The notes beneath the pieces are model-generated. The model worked only from the letters and a program-made list of their open reading frames with translations. It did no database searches and was not told the DNA's origin. Position numbers and translations under genes: made by a program. From the NCBI GenBank assembly GCA_963709185.1, contig CAVPVQ010000022.1, positions 620,001 through 684,000 of the forward strand: DNA of 64,000 nucleotides. The letters are read 5' to 3'. Numbering within the stretch: position 1 is the stretch's first letter; every line of letters begins with the position of its first letter. Below, in pieces: positions 52,094-60,908 of the stretch. This DNA comes from Roseiarcus sp963709185. GTDB lineage: Bacteria; Pseudomonadota; Alphaproteobacteria; Rhizobiales; Beijerinckiaceae.

Positions 52094-55000
52094 ATGGACG
52101 TTGGGGGCTGGTTGCGAGGTCTCGGCCTCGAGCAATACGAGGCCGCGTTTCGTCAGAACGAAATTGACGGCGAGGTCCTTCCGAAGCTGACGGCGGAGGA
52201 CCTGAAGGACCTGGGCGTCGCCATCGTCGGCCATCGGCGCAAAATTCTTTCGGCCATCGCGGAACTACCCGGCGCGGTTCCGTCGGCCGGCCCGGTCGCA
52301 CCCGCTCCTGTGGCGCCGCAACCGGCGCCCGCGGCCGGCGCCGAACGCCGCCAGCTCACCGTGATGTTCTGTGACCTCGTCGGCTCCACCGCGCTTTCTG
52401 CGCGGCTGGACCCCGAGGACATGCGAGGGATCATCGGCGCCTATCATGGCTGTTGCACGGCATTGGTTGAGCGCCACGGCGGCTTCGTCGCGAAGTATAT
52501 GGGCGACGGCGTGCTTGCCTATTTCGGCTATCCCCATGCCCACGAACACGACGCCGAGCGCGCCGTGCAGGCGGGGCTCGCCATTGTCGAGGCAGCGCCG
52601 AAGCTCGTCACCGCCGCCGGTTCGCCATTGCGCGTGCGGGTCGGGATTGCGACCGGGCTCGTCGTTGTCGGCGATCTTGTTGGATCGGGGGAGGCGCAAG
52701 AACGCGGCGTCATCGGCGAGACGCCCAACCTCGCGGCGCGGCTTCAGGCGATCGCCGAACCGGATGCCGTGGTCATCGCCGAGGGCACGCGCAGGCTTCT
52801 TGGCAATCTCTTCGTGCTGCGGGACCTCGGAGCCCTGGACCTCAAAGGCATCGTCGGGTTGGCGCGGGCCTGGGCGGCGCTGCGATCGAGTTCCGCGGAA
52901 AGCCGCTTCGAGGCGTTGCACGCGACCGACCTCACCACTCTCGTAGGGCGCGACGAAGAAGTTGAATTGCTGCTGCGGCGCTGGTCCCGGGCCAAGGCTG
53001 GCGAAGGCCAGGTGGTGTTGCTCGCCGGCGAGGCCGGCATCGGCAAATCGCGTCTCACCGCGGCGCTTCTGGAGCGTCTCGCCAGTGAGCCGCACACAAG
53101 ATTGCGCTATTTTTGTTCGCCACAGCACACCGATAGCGCCCTCCATCCGATCATCGGTCAGATGGAGCGGGCCGCCGGACTGGCGCACGGCGATCCGCCG
53201 CAAGCGAAACTCGACAAGCTCGATGCGGTCCTTGCGCCCACTTCAACGTCGATCGAACATGCCGCGCTTTTCGCCGAAATGCTTTCGCTCCCCAATGATG
53301 GCCGCTATCCCGCGCTCGATCTGACCGCGCCGCAGCGCCGACAGAGAACGTTTGAAGCGCTCGCTTCGCAGGTGGAGGCGCTGACGCGCCAAAGTCCCGT
53401 GCTGATGATTTTCGAGGACGCGCATTGGACCGACCCCACGAGCCTGGAGGCGTTCGGTCGGATGGTGGACCGGATCGCCGGCCTCCACGCGCTGCTGATC
53501 GTCACGTCCCGGCCGGAATTCGAAGCGCCGTGGATCGGGCGGCCGCACGTGGCGACCCTCACCATCAATCGCCTGGCGCTGCGCGACATTGACGTCATGA
53601 TCGACCGCGTCGCCGGCAACAAGCCCATCCCGGCGGGCGTCCGGCAGGACATCGTCGAGCGCGCCGACGGGATTCCGCTGTTCGTGGAGGAAATGACCAA
53701 GGCGGTGCTGGAGGCGGAGAGCGAGGGCGAAGCCCGGCGGACCGTCGCGGCGGTTCCCTCTCCGGCCCGGGCGGTCCCCGCAAGCCTGCACGCCTCGCTG
53801 ATGGCGCGGCTCGACCGGCTCGGCTCCGCCAAGGAAGTGGCGCAGATCGGCGCGGCGATCGGTCGGGACTTTTCGCACGCACTTCTGGCTTCGGTCGCGG
53901 GTAAGCCCGAGGCGGAGTTGGGATCGGCGCTCGACCGTCTCATCGCAGCGGGTTTGCTGTTCCGGCAGGGCGCGCCGCCGCACGCGACCTATCTGTTCAA
54001 GCACGCCCTGGTGCAGGACGCGGCCTATGGCACGCTGCTGCGCGAGACGCGGCGCGCGCTGCACGGCCGCATCGCCGAAATCCTCGAAAGCCAATTTGCG
54101 GAGATCGCGGAAATCCAGCCGGAACTGCTGGCGCGTCACTGCGTTGAGGCCGGGCTGATCGAAAAGGCGGCGCTTCTGTCGGGGAAGGCGGGACAGCGGT
54201 CGTTGGCGCGCTCGGCATATTCCGAGGCCGTGGAGCAACTGAGCCGCGCGCTTGCCCAGATCGCAATGCTGCCCGGCACGCCTGCGCTGCGTCGCAAAGA
54301 GATCGAGCTTCAGGTCGCGCTGATCAATCCACTCAGGCAAGCTAAAGGATATGCAGCACACGAGGTCATAGCGGCTGGGGAGCGGGCGCGTCTGCTGATT
54401 GAACAAGCCGAAGCGCTCGGAGAACCTCCTGAAGATCCCCTGCTGTTGTTCGGGGTCCTCAGCAGCTTTTTCACCACAAGTGTTACGGCGTTCGACGGCG
54501 ACGCCATGCGCGCGCTTGCGGCGCAGACCCTGGCGCTCGCCCAAAAGCAATCCGAGGCCGTCCCCCTAATGATCGGACACCGTCAGATGGCTATGTCTTT
54601 AGCGCTTACAGGAGACGCCGCGAAAAGCCGGGCGCACTTCGACCGGGCGATCGCGCTTTACGATCCTGGCAAGCATCGCGCGCTAACGGCAAGGTTTGGC
54701 CCCGATGTTTGGGTCGTGACTTTGCTGGGTCGGGCATGGGCGCTGTGGTTCCTTGGATATCCAGAGGCGGCCCTCAGAGACGCCGAAAGGGCGCTCACGG
54801 CGGCGCGAGGGTTCGGGGAAGCCGCAACGCTGATGTACGCGTTAGGCAACTCCATTATCGTACAAATTCTATCTGGGGAGCACGCGACGGCCGACGCACG
54901 GGCGCAAGAGCAAGCAATTATCGCCGCGGAAAAAGACACCCCATTCTGGAAGGCATTCGCTATGATGAATCAGGGTTGTGCGTTGGCCCTGGTGGGTGCG

Positions 55001-55465
55001 TCGGGCAGAGCCGTCGAATTGCTCAGCGCGGGCATTGCAGCGACGCGTACGACGAATTGGCTCCCGTTCAACCTGTTGCACTTGGCGCGCGCCCATGCGG
55101 AACTCGGGCAATTCGAGGAGGCTTGGCGCTGCATCGACGAAGCGTTGGCGAGGGTGGAAAAAACCAAGGAAAAATGGTGCGAAGCCGAAGTTCACAGAAC
55201 AGTCGGGGACATTGAACTGATGTCGCCTGCTAGGGACCCGGCGAAAGCGGAAGCGCATTTCGAGCGCGCGCTGACGGTCGCCCGTTCGCAACGGGCAAAG
55301 TCCTGGGAGCTGCGCGCGGCGACGAGCCTGGCGCGACTCTGGCGGGACCAGGGCAAGAGGGACCAGGCGCGCGATCTTCTCGCTCCGGTCTATGGCTGGT
55401 TCACCGAAGGCTTCGATACGCTCGACCTGAAGGAGGCCAAAGCCCTGCTCGTTGCGCTTGCGTGA
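52094..55465 (+). CDS. SAM-domain / class III cyclase / AAA ATPase / TPR multidomain protein
   Basis: The 1123-residue protein begins with a SAM domain (residues 1-60, WLRGLGLEQYEAAFRQNEID). A class III nucleotide-cyclase domain follows at about 85-245 with FCDLVGSTALSARLDPEDMR and KYMGDGVLAYFGYP, which contain both metal aspartates. Next is a LuxR/STAND-type ATPase region (FEALHATDLTTLVGRDEEVE, P-loop GEAGIGKSR near residue 316, Walker B VLMIFEDAHWTD), and the last third holds helical TPR-like repeats. It probably makes cAMP in response to a signal relayed through the ATPase and TPR part. ATG 52094 suits the SAM start. Similar proteins occur widely in rhizobia. Confidence 0.9.
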   Translation: MDVGGWLRGLGLEQYEAAFRQNEIDGEVLPKLTAEDLKDLGVAIVGHRRKILSAIAELPGAVPSAGPVAPAPVAPQPAPAAGAERRQLTVMFCDLVGSTALSARLDPEDMRGIIGAYHGCCTALVERHGGFVAKYMGDGVLAYFGYPHAHEHDAERAVQAGLAIVEAAPKLVTAAGSPLRVRVGIATGLVVVGDLVGSGEAQERGVIGETPNLAARLQAIAEPDAVVIAEGTRRLLGNLFVLRDLGALDLKGIVGLARAWAALRSSSAESRFEALHATDLTTLVGRDEEVELLLRRWSRAKAGEGQVVLLAGEAGIGKSRLTAALLERLASEPHTRLRYFCSPQHTDSALHPIIGQMERAAGLAHGDPPQAKLDKLDAVLAPTSTSIEHAALFAEMLSLPNDGRYPALDLTAPQRRQRTFEALASQVEALTRQSPVLMIFEDAHWTDPTSLEAFGRMVDRIAGLHALLIVTSRPEFEAPWIGRPHVATLTINRLALRDIDVMIDRVAGNKPIPAGVRQDIVERADGIPLFVEEMTKAVLEAESEGEARRTVAAVPSPARAVPASLHASLMARLDRLGSAKEVAQIGAAIGRDFSHALLASVAGKPEAELGSALDRLIAAGLLFRQGAPPHATYLFKHALVQDAAYGTLLRETRRALHGRIAEILESQFAEIAEIQPELLARHCVEAGLIEKAALLSGKAGQRSLARSAYSEAVEQLSRALAQIAMLPGTPALRRKEIELQVALINPLRQAKGYAAHEVIAAGERARLLIEQAEALGEPPEDPLLLFGVLSSFFTTSVTAFDGDAMRALAAQTLALAQKQSEAVPLMIGHRQMAMSLALTGDAAKSRAHFDRAIALYDPGKHRALTARFGPDVWVVTLLGRAWALWFLGYPEAALRDAERALTAARGFGEAATLMYALGNSIIVQILSGEHATADARAQEQAIIAAEKDTPFWKAFAMMNQGCALALVGASGRAVELLSAGIAATRTTNWLPFNLLHLARAHAELGQFEEAWRCIDEALARVEKTKEKWCEAEVHRTVGDIELMSPARDPAKAEAHFERALTVARSQRAKSWELRAATSLARLWRDQGKRDQARDLLAPVYGWFTEGFDTLDLKEAKALLVALA

Positions 55466-55581
55466 AATCCGCCACGGCGACGTGACCCGCAAAGAATGTG
55501 CGTCTGCAAATGTCTCCTGACCCGCCATAGCTGCCCGGCGAGGCCGATACCAACGGGTTGATTTCGGCTACCAGAGGGGCT

Positions 55582-56343
55582 CTACGCGCCGAGCGCCCGT
55601 ATGGTCTCCTCGACCGACGCGCCGGGGATGCGGAACAGGCCGGTGAACGGCTCGTTCAGTTCGAGGATCAGGAACACCGCGCTGGCCACCGCGAACGAGC
55701 CGAACGCCAGCGCGACGACGCTGGTGGCGTTGAAGCGGGAGAGCACGCCGAAGCCGCAGAACAGCAGCATCGCCCAGGACACCACGATGTCGAGCAATGG
55801 CCAGGAAACCGGACTGGCCAATTGCAGCGACATCAGCAGCCGCGTCTGTTCGATGATCGCGACATTGGCGCCGATCGTCCCCATCAACTGCGACTGGGCC
55901 GGCGTTTTCGGATCGAGCAAGGCGACCCCCTGGTTCATCCGCTTGAACATCGGCAGATAGGAATCGACCTGGAGCTCCTTCGGGTCGGTGTCGCCGCCGC
56001 CCCAGATCGTGTGATAGGAGTGCTGCAGCGCCCCTTTCAGGCCGTCGCGCAGCGGCTGCGCCTCCGGCCCGAACTGCACCAGCGCCATGTCGAGTTGGAT
56101 CGAGCGGGCGCCGAGCGTTTCGACATTGGCCTTCTGGACCGCGAAAAACCCGTAGGCCGATCCGACCAGCGTCCCCAGCACCAGCGCCAGCAGCAGGGTG
56201 ACCAGGCCCATGATCGCGCCGATCATGTCGCGCGCGCCGGACGACATGTGATTTTCCGGCAGCAGCTTCTGCAGGAACAGGCCGAATATGCCGAGGCCGA
56301 ATGTCAGCACGCCAACCGCGACCGAAATGAAAATGGTTGTCAC
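55582..56343 (-). CDS. DUF4239 bestrophin-like membrane protein
   Basis: GTG 56343 starts a 253-residue protein with two N-terminal helices (TTIFISVAVGVLTFGLGIFG and MGLVTLLLALVLGTLVGSAY) and two C-terminal ones (WPLLDIVVSWAMLLFCGFG and VVALAFGSFAVASAVFLILE), with a soluble middle containing MALVQFGPEAQPLRDGLKG. That layout is DUF4239, a bestrophin-like anion-channel relative of unknown role. GGGGGC lies upstream of the GTG. Confidence 0.8.
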   Translation of the reverse strand: MTTIFISVAVGVLTFGLGIFGLFLQKLLPENHMSSGARDMIGAIMGLVTLLLALVLGTLVGSAYGFFAVQKANVETLGARSIQLDMALVQFGPEAQPLRDGLKGALQHSYHTIWGGGDTDPKELQVDSYLPMFKRMNQGVALLDPKTPAQSQLMGTIGANVAIIEQTRLLMSLQLASPVSWPLLDIVVSWAMLLFCGFGVLSRFNATSVVALAFGSFAVASAVFLILELNEPFTGLFRIPGASVEETIRALGA

Positions 56344-56515
56344 GAGTGCCCCCGAATATCCCCGCCGCGCGTCGGCGCGGCGTCCGACAGACCACAAAGA
56401 AGCTGATCCCCTCGAGGCCCGCCATGCCCGATCGTCCCCGATCGATCGGCCGCGCTCGCCGCTGTATCGCTTGTTCGCGGCGGCGGCGCAACGCGCGCCA
56501 GACATTGGCGCACCG

Positions 56516-57208
56516 TCAGTCCGCCGGCGCCGCCGTTTCGCCGAACCGCGCCTCGAAGGCGGCGCGCAATGCGCGATCGACGGCGCTCATCGGCGCCGGC
56601 CGGCCGAGATCGCGCAGGCTGGTCACGCCGTAATGCGCCTGCGCGACGCCGCACGGCACGATGCCGGAAAAATGCGTCAGGTCCGGTGCGACGTTCAGCG
56701 CCACGCCGTGGAACGACACCCAGCGGCGCACCCGAATGCCCAGCGCGGCGATCTTGTCCTCGGCCGGCGCGCCGCCCGGTCCCGGCGGCTTGTCGGGACG
56801 GCGGACCCACACGCCGACCCGCTCCTCGCGTGTTTCGCCGGAGACCTCGAGCGCCGCCAGCGCGTCGATCAGCCAGCGCTCCAGCGCCGCGACGAAGGCG
56901 CGCACGTCGGGGCGCCGGCGTTTCAGGTCGAGCATCACATAGGCGATGCGCTGGCCGGGGCCGTGATAGGTGAACTGGCCGCCGCGCCCGGTGCGATGCA
57001 CGGGAAAGCGCGCGTCGATGAGGTCGCCGTCGCGCGCGCTGGCGCCCGCGGTGTAGAGCGGGGGATGCTCGACGAGCCACACGCGCTCCGGCGCGCCGTC
57101 GGCGATCGCCGCGGCGCGCGCCTCCATTTCGGCGACCGCCTCGGGGTAGCCGACGAGGCCGGGCGCGGCGATCCACGCGACCGGCGATGAGGCCGCCGTC
57201 GCGCGCAT
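56516..57208 (-). CDS. lipB: Lipoyl(octanoyl) transferase LipB
   Basis: LipB moves octanoate from acyl carrier protein to lipoyl domains, the first step of lipoic acid assembly. The 230-residue protein has VWLVEHPPLYTAGASA, RGGQFTYHGPGQRIAYVMLD, the catalytic lysine in EDKIAALGIRVRR, VSFHGVALNV and the catalytic cysteine in GIVPCGV. ATG 57208 gives the family length. The lipoyl synthase gene lipA is not in this window. Confidence 0.95.
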   Translation of the reverse strand: MRATAASSPVAWIAAPGLVGYPEAVAEMEARAAAIADGAPERVWLVEHPPLYTAGASARDGDLIDARFPVHRTGRGGQFTYHGPGQRIAYVMLDLKRRRPDVRAFVAALERWLIDALAALEVSGETREERVGVWVRRPDKPPGPGGAPAEDKIAALGIRVRRWVSFHGVALNVAPDLTHFSGIVPCGVAQAHYGVTSLRDLGRPAPMSAVDRALRAAFEARFGETAAPAD

Positions 57209-57281
57209 GGAAGTGGAAATCGACGCGCGGTCCAACAATCGCTTCCCCCTCGCCGGCGTCTGGAAGAGCCGGGTTTTTCGC

Positions 57282-57752
57282 TCAGTCGCGCGTCCAGGTT
57301 TCGCCGCCGCAAAACAGGCCGCCGAGGATGCAGCCCCGGATCGCCGCGCGGCGCTCGTCGATGAGCCGGACGCTCACCTCGTAATCCTTGCCGTTGTCGG
57401 CGTTATATATGACGCCGCGCCAGGTCCCGCCACTCGCCTCGCCGCTCGGCGCCAGGCCGGTCAATATGATGAGGCCGACCAATGGGCGCGAGCGCCTGGC
57501 GGGGTCGGGATTGTTGACGTCGGTCTTGGCGCGCCCCTCTTTGTCGACGGGTTCGGCAAGCCCGACGATCGTTCCGCACAGCGCCGGCCCGCAGGCGGCG
57601 ATGCGGATTTTCGCATCGCCGTGCTCGGTGGTCCACACGCCGGCAACGCCGGCGGCCTGCGCCAGCGCAACCGCGGACGCCGCCAGACACAAAACGCCGA
57701 CGCCGAGCGCCGCCGGACGCAGGCCGAGGCGGGCGAATTTTGCGATGAACGT
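57282..57752 (-). CDS. DUF2147 secreted protein; start codon unclear
   Basis: The mature part GVWTTEHGDAKIRIAACGPA, CGTIVGLAEPVDKEGRAKTD, VNNPDPARRSRPLVGLIIL and SVRLIDERRAAIRGCILGGL followed by FCGGETW is a clear DUF2147 domain, a lipocalin-like family. A hydrophobic signal region (LRPAALGVGVLCLAASAVAL) precedes it. The only in-frame ATG lies far upstream at 57911, whereas GGGAGG at 57758-57763 is placed for a start near ACG 57752 or ATC 57746. Either a rare start codon or a base error is involved. A possible promoter TTGCGG-N18-TATTTA ends near 57803. Confidence 0.8.
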   Translation of the reverse strand, partial: TFIAKFARLGLRPAALGVGVLCLAASAVALAQAAGVAGVWTTEHGDAKIRIAACGPALCGTIVGLAEPVDKEGRAKTDVNNPDPARRSRPLVGLIILTGLAPSGEASGGTWRGVIYNADNGKDYEVSVRLIDERRAAIRGCILGGLFCGGETWTRD

Positions 57753-57963
57753 TGAAGCCTCCCGATCGGGGTTGGTCGCGCCGGCAAGCGCGCCTTCCGA
57801 GCGCCTAAATAGCGGGACGACGCGCCGCGCCGCAAGCCGACCGGCTCGCGCCGATGGGGGCGGCCTGCGCCGATTTTGCGCCTTGACGAACTCTTTGCAT
57901 TCGCGCGGCATGCGCGTCCAGCGTTTGCCCTGATGGCGGCTTTTTGCTAGGGAAACCGCGCGC

Positions 57964-58057
57964 GGAGATGTGGCCGAGAGGCTGAAGGCGGCGGTTTGCT
58001 AAACCGTTATAGGGTTGTAAAGCCCTATCGAGGGTTCGAATCCCTCCGTCTCCGCCA
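57964..58057 (+). tRNA. serX: tRNA-Ser (anticodon GCT), CCA encoded
   Basis: The acceptor strands GGAGATG and CGTCTCC pair (one T-G), the anticodon loop TTTGCTAAA gives anticodon GCT on a CGG/CCG stem, a long variable arm follows (TATAGGGTTGTAAAGCCCTA), and the T-loop is GGTTCGAATCC. The 3' CCA is encoded at 58055-58057. It reads AGC/AGU serine codons. Confidence 0.96.
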
Positions 58058-58083
58058 CGACATAAATTACTGATATTGCAGCG

Positions 58084-58719
58084 TTATTTTACATCTATGA
58101 CGCCGAATTGCGCCCATATTTCGGGACGTTGTCGGCGATGCATTTTTCGGCCGCCGCCCAGGCCGTGGAAAGCGGGGCCTGCGGGGCTAAGGCCGGAGGA
58201 GGTCGCGCCCATCCTGGGCAGGCTATGAAAAGCCGGCGCGCCGCCGAGGAGAACGTTTGGCAAAACCGCGCCGCCGCTGTGGTAAGCATGATGAGCGGCG
58301 GCGCCGCTGACGCCGGGTCCAAGAGCGGGTCTGGCGTGTAGGGCGTTTTTGGCCGGCTGCCAATGCCAAGTCCCAATGCCGTGCGGGCCGCTCCGCCAGG
58401 GTCGGCGGCCGCCGCCCCAGCCATTCCAACCGTTGGGGCCGCCCCAGCCGACGCCAATGTCCCACTGATCCCCGCACCAGTACCAGCCGGGCCCCTGCAA
58501 TCCCTCGGCGTACCAGCAGTAGTTCTGGTCGTCGAAACGGTAATATTGCGCCGTCTTGATAAGCGTCGCGCGGCGCTCCGAGGCGCGCACGTCGCCGGCG
58601 CCGCCGCCAACCTCGGGTTCCACCGGATTTGACAGGAATGCGAGGGCCAGCGTCAGAAGTGCCGGCAATGTGAAGGCTGAGGAACGCCCGGCAGCGATTG
58701 TCGAGAGTCCTTCTTCCAT
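58084..58719 (-). CDS. Secreted Gly/Trp-rich protein
   Basis: The 211-residue protein has a signal region (SSAFTLPALLTLALAFLSN) and then a distinctive RFDDQNYCWYAEGLQGPGWY and GDQWDIGVGWGGPNGWNGWG stretch rich in Trp, Gly and Tyr, with cysteines in NYCWY and YWCGD. Similar YCWY..GPGWYWCG proteins are common in rhizobia and have no known function. A histidine-rich segment (AAHHAYHSGG) lies near the C-terminus. ATG 58719 is chosen over 58833 since the signal peptide then lies near the start. Confidence 0.65.
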   Translation of the reverse strand: MEEGLSTIAAGRSSAFTLPALLTLALAFLSNPVEPEVGGGAGDVRASERRATLIKTAQYYRFDDQNYCWYAEGLQGPGWYWCGDQWDIGVGWGGPNGWNGWGGGRRPWRSGPHGIGTWHWQPAKNALHARPALGPGVSGAAAHHAYHSGGAVLPNVLLGGAPAFHSLPRMGATSSGLSPAGPAFHGLGGGRKMHRRQRPEIWAQFGVIDVK

Positions 58720-59186
58720 CTTCCGCTGCGCCGCCGCCTTACGCTTTTTGGCGCGACTGGCTTCAGCATTCGCTGGCCGCCTTTCTCGAAGACCGCCTCG
58801 AGATGGGTCAAGAATGTCGCGCCCAGTGCACACTCGCTCGCGCCTGATCGGGCAAATCGCGTCGCTGGGTCTCCGCGCCGGCCCCGTCGATCTTGCATCA
58901 GATCGGCGGCCATCGAAGTCTCGCTGCTCCCCTGCGGCGATGGTCGCAGCGGCGCGTTGGCAAGCTCGCCATCACTGGCGTCATCCCCGAATTTCGCGAT
59001 CTCGCCTTTGTCGCGATTCTCGCTCTCCACAGCGGCGCACCGCGGACTTTGACGGTGGTCTCGCGAGCCTGCGGTGATCAGGCAATCTTCGTCATCTCGT
59101 GCGAACGACAGCCTTTGTCGCGGGCATCGCCCGGCCGCGGTCTACCGCCTCATCCGTCGCTGGCGCTGGCCGTTCGCCGCGTCCTG
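58720..59186. other. Intergenic region with no recognisable gene
   Basis: Several overlapping open frames exist on both strands, but all are arginine/serine-rich and none has family features or a good ribosome site. I regard the stretch as non-coding or degraded. Confidence 0.45.
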
Positions 59187-59321
59187 ATGACACCCTTGCC
59201 GCTTACAGTTCCCGCTGCGATGTTTGGCGCCGCCATCATCCTGGCTTCGCACTCGATGCAGTCCAAGGTCGCGTCGGCTCCGATACGCGAGGAAACGAAA
59301 AATCAGGAGTTCGAAAGATGA
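59187..59321 (+). CDS. Possible small membrane protein coupled to the cytochrome gene
   Basis: A 44-residue frame starts ATG 59187 with MTPLPLTVPAAMFGAAIILA, one likely membrane helix, and ends IREETKNQEFER. Its TGA (59319-59321) overlaps the ATG of the next gene as ATGA, suggesting translational coupling. No strong ribosome site is seen. This is a tentative call. Confidence 0.35.
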   Translation: MTPLPLTVPAAMFGAAIILASHSMQSKVASAPIREETKNQEFER

Positions 59322-59797
59322 AAATAATTGCGTTGGCCGGCGCCTTCGCGTTGATGGCGACAGTCGCTGCATTCGGAGAGGATACGCCGCCTTTTGCGGC
59401 CTCATCGCCTGCGGCGCCGGGCCAGCCCGACACTTCGAACCTGGTCAGTCTTGGGGATATCATGGGCGTGACAGAGTTGCGCCATATCAAGCTCTGGTAC
59501 GCGGGCAAATCAAAAAACTGGCAGCTTGTGGACTATGAAATCGACCGCGTCACTGAAAGCCTGAGGAGAGCGGCTCTTCTGTATAGCAACATTCCGATTG
59601 AAGACATTAAGGCGGTAGTTCAGCCGCTGGCGGACATCCGCGATGCGGCGGCGACCAGAAGCACGGGAAAGTTTGTCCGAGGCTATGCCGAGCTGACGGC
59701 CGCGTGCAACAGCTGCCACTCGGACGGGAAAGTTGGATTCATTCGGATTCAGACGCCAACGTCTTCACCGTTCAGCGATGAAGATTACGACAAGTAG
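59318..59797 (+). CDS. Periplasmic monoheme cytochrome c-like protein
   Basis: ATG 59318 follows CAGGAG at 59304-59309. The 159-residue protein has a signal peptide (MKIIALAGAFALMATVAAFG) and an alpha-helical region (LRHIKLWYAGKSKNWQLVDY, ESLRRAALLYSNIPIEDIKA). A single heme motif CNSCH lies at residues 130-134, near the end of the chain, as in cytochrome c' but with a different tail (IRIQTPTSSPFSDEDYDK). Redox partners are unknown. It converges on a second cytochrome c gene at 59851. Confidence 0.8.
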   Translation: MKIIALAGAFALMATVAAFGEDTPPFAASSPAAPGQPDTSNLVSLGDIMGVTELRHIKLWYAGKSKNWQLVDYEIDRVTESLRRAALLYSNIPIEDIKAVVQPLADIRDAAATRSTGKFVRGYAELTAACNSCHSDGKVGFIRIQTPTSSPFSDEDYDK

Positions 59798-59850
59798 GCC
59801 TGACGCCCGCGGCCAAAAAGGCCAAGCGGCTGCGCCGCCCTGCCAGACCT

Positions 59851-60168
59851 TCAATGTCCCAGTCGGGCGATATAGGCCGCGATGTCCTCGGCTTCGCGGC
59901 GTGTCAGCGCCATATTCGGCATTTTAGGATGCGGGTCCAGCAGGAAGAAAGCCAGTTTCGCAGCGTCGAAGTCGGGCCGCCGAGCGACGCTGGCGAACGA
60001 GGGAACATTGTCCGCGCCCTGCTTTTGATCCGCCGCCACGATGTGGCAGGCCGCGCACCAGCGCTTGGCGACCAGTTCGCCGTGGTCCGCATCGGCGGCG
60101 TGCGCGATCGAGCCAAGGCTCGCCGCCGCGACAATCCCTATCAGTGTCTTGGCCGCGTTGAAATTCAT
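59851..60168 (-). CDS. Small periplasmic class I cytochrome c
   Basis: The 105-residue protein has a signal peptide (LIGIVAAASLGSIAHA), the heme motif CAACH at residues 38-42, and the axial methionine candidate M83 or M86 in PKMPNMALTRREAEDIAAYI. This is a compact class I cytochrome c, an electron shuttle. It lies in a 3' to 3' arrangement with the cytochrome at 59318. Confidence 0.9.
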   Translation of the reverse strand: MNFNAAKTLIGIVAAASLGSIAHAADADHGELVAKRWCAACHIVAADQKQGADNVPSFASVARRPDFDAAKLAFFLLDPHPKMPNMALTRREAEDIAAYIARLGH

Positions 60169-60601
60169 GTTTCGCTTTCCTGCCAGTGCGAACTGGAAAC
60201 GGACGCCACTCGCCGCGAAGAACCCACAGTTTGGCGCACATTTCGCCAGTGCGTTCGGATTGGCGCTATTCGGTTAGGCCGCGACGCGTCAAATCGAGTC
60301 GCGCCCCGAGACTCTTGGATACTATCGAAACGTTCTGATTGCATCGATTTTCGGCGCGCCTTAATCGGCCGCGACGGTCGGCTGGCGACATGTCATCGTC
60401 CTCACTCCCTCTCGCTTTCGTTTGAAGGCCCGTTCGTGGGCTTGTATTGGCCTGACTGGAGCGTCGCCTCGGGCGAAACAGGCTATTCGGCCCGGTCAAC
60501 TCAACCGGTTGTGCAGGCACCCTACATTGCGCTTGACGTCCGGCCAAGGCGACGGTGCGTCGACTACTTTTCCAATTCCGTTCGTTCGCCGTTCGCTATC
60601 T
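60169..60601. other. Intergenic region, no gene supported
   Basis: Open frames here lack family features and ribosome sites. I saw no terminator or clear operator. Confidence 0.4.
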
Positions 60602-60820
60602 TTAAGTCAGCGACAGGCTATCGACGAACCCGCGCGCCTCCGCCAACGCGCGATCGAGGGTTGACGCGACAAAGCGACATGGACGCCCTCCCAATTTCTT
60701 CACCAACCGCGGATAGTCGGTCGAAACTTCAACTGACCATTCATCACTTGTTTGTCGGGTCTCTTTCGGCGGCTCTTCCCATTTCAGCAAATAGGCGAAA
60801 CGCTGTTCCGACTGTCTCAT
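60602..60820 (-). CDS. Small hypothetical protein
   Basis: The 72-residue frame MRQSEQRFAYLLKWEEPPKE, TSDEWSVEVSTDYPRLVKKL and FVASTLDRALAEARGFVDSL has balanced composition and GGAG eight bases before its ATG, so it may be real. It looks like a small alpha/beta protein. I do not recognise it. It lies downstream of nothing on its strand within 300 bases except the nitroreductase gene. Confidence 0.45.
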   Translation of the reverse strand: MRQSEQRFAYLLKWEEPPKETRQTSDEWSVEVSTDYPRLVKKLGGRPCRFVASTLDRALAEARGFVDSLSLT

Positions 60821-60908
60821 TTCAACGCTCCAAAGTCAGTAAAAACTCAATTGTTATAGATCGCGGTCCGGTTGCATTGATCCATCGCAATTTCATCGCC
60901 AGACGGAG

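Noticed and set aside
58893..59186. Upstream part of a 142-codon frame before the cytochrome
   Set aside because: Composition is irregular and no start signal is seen; only the last 44 codons were kept as a tentative gene.
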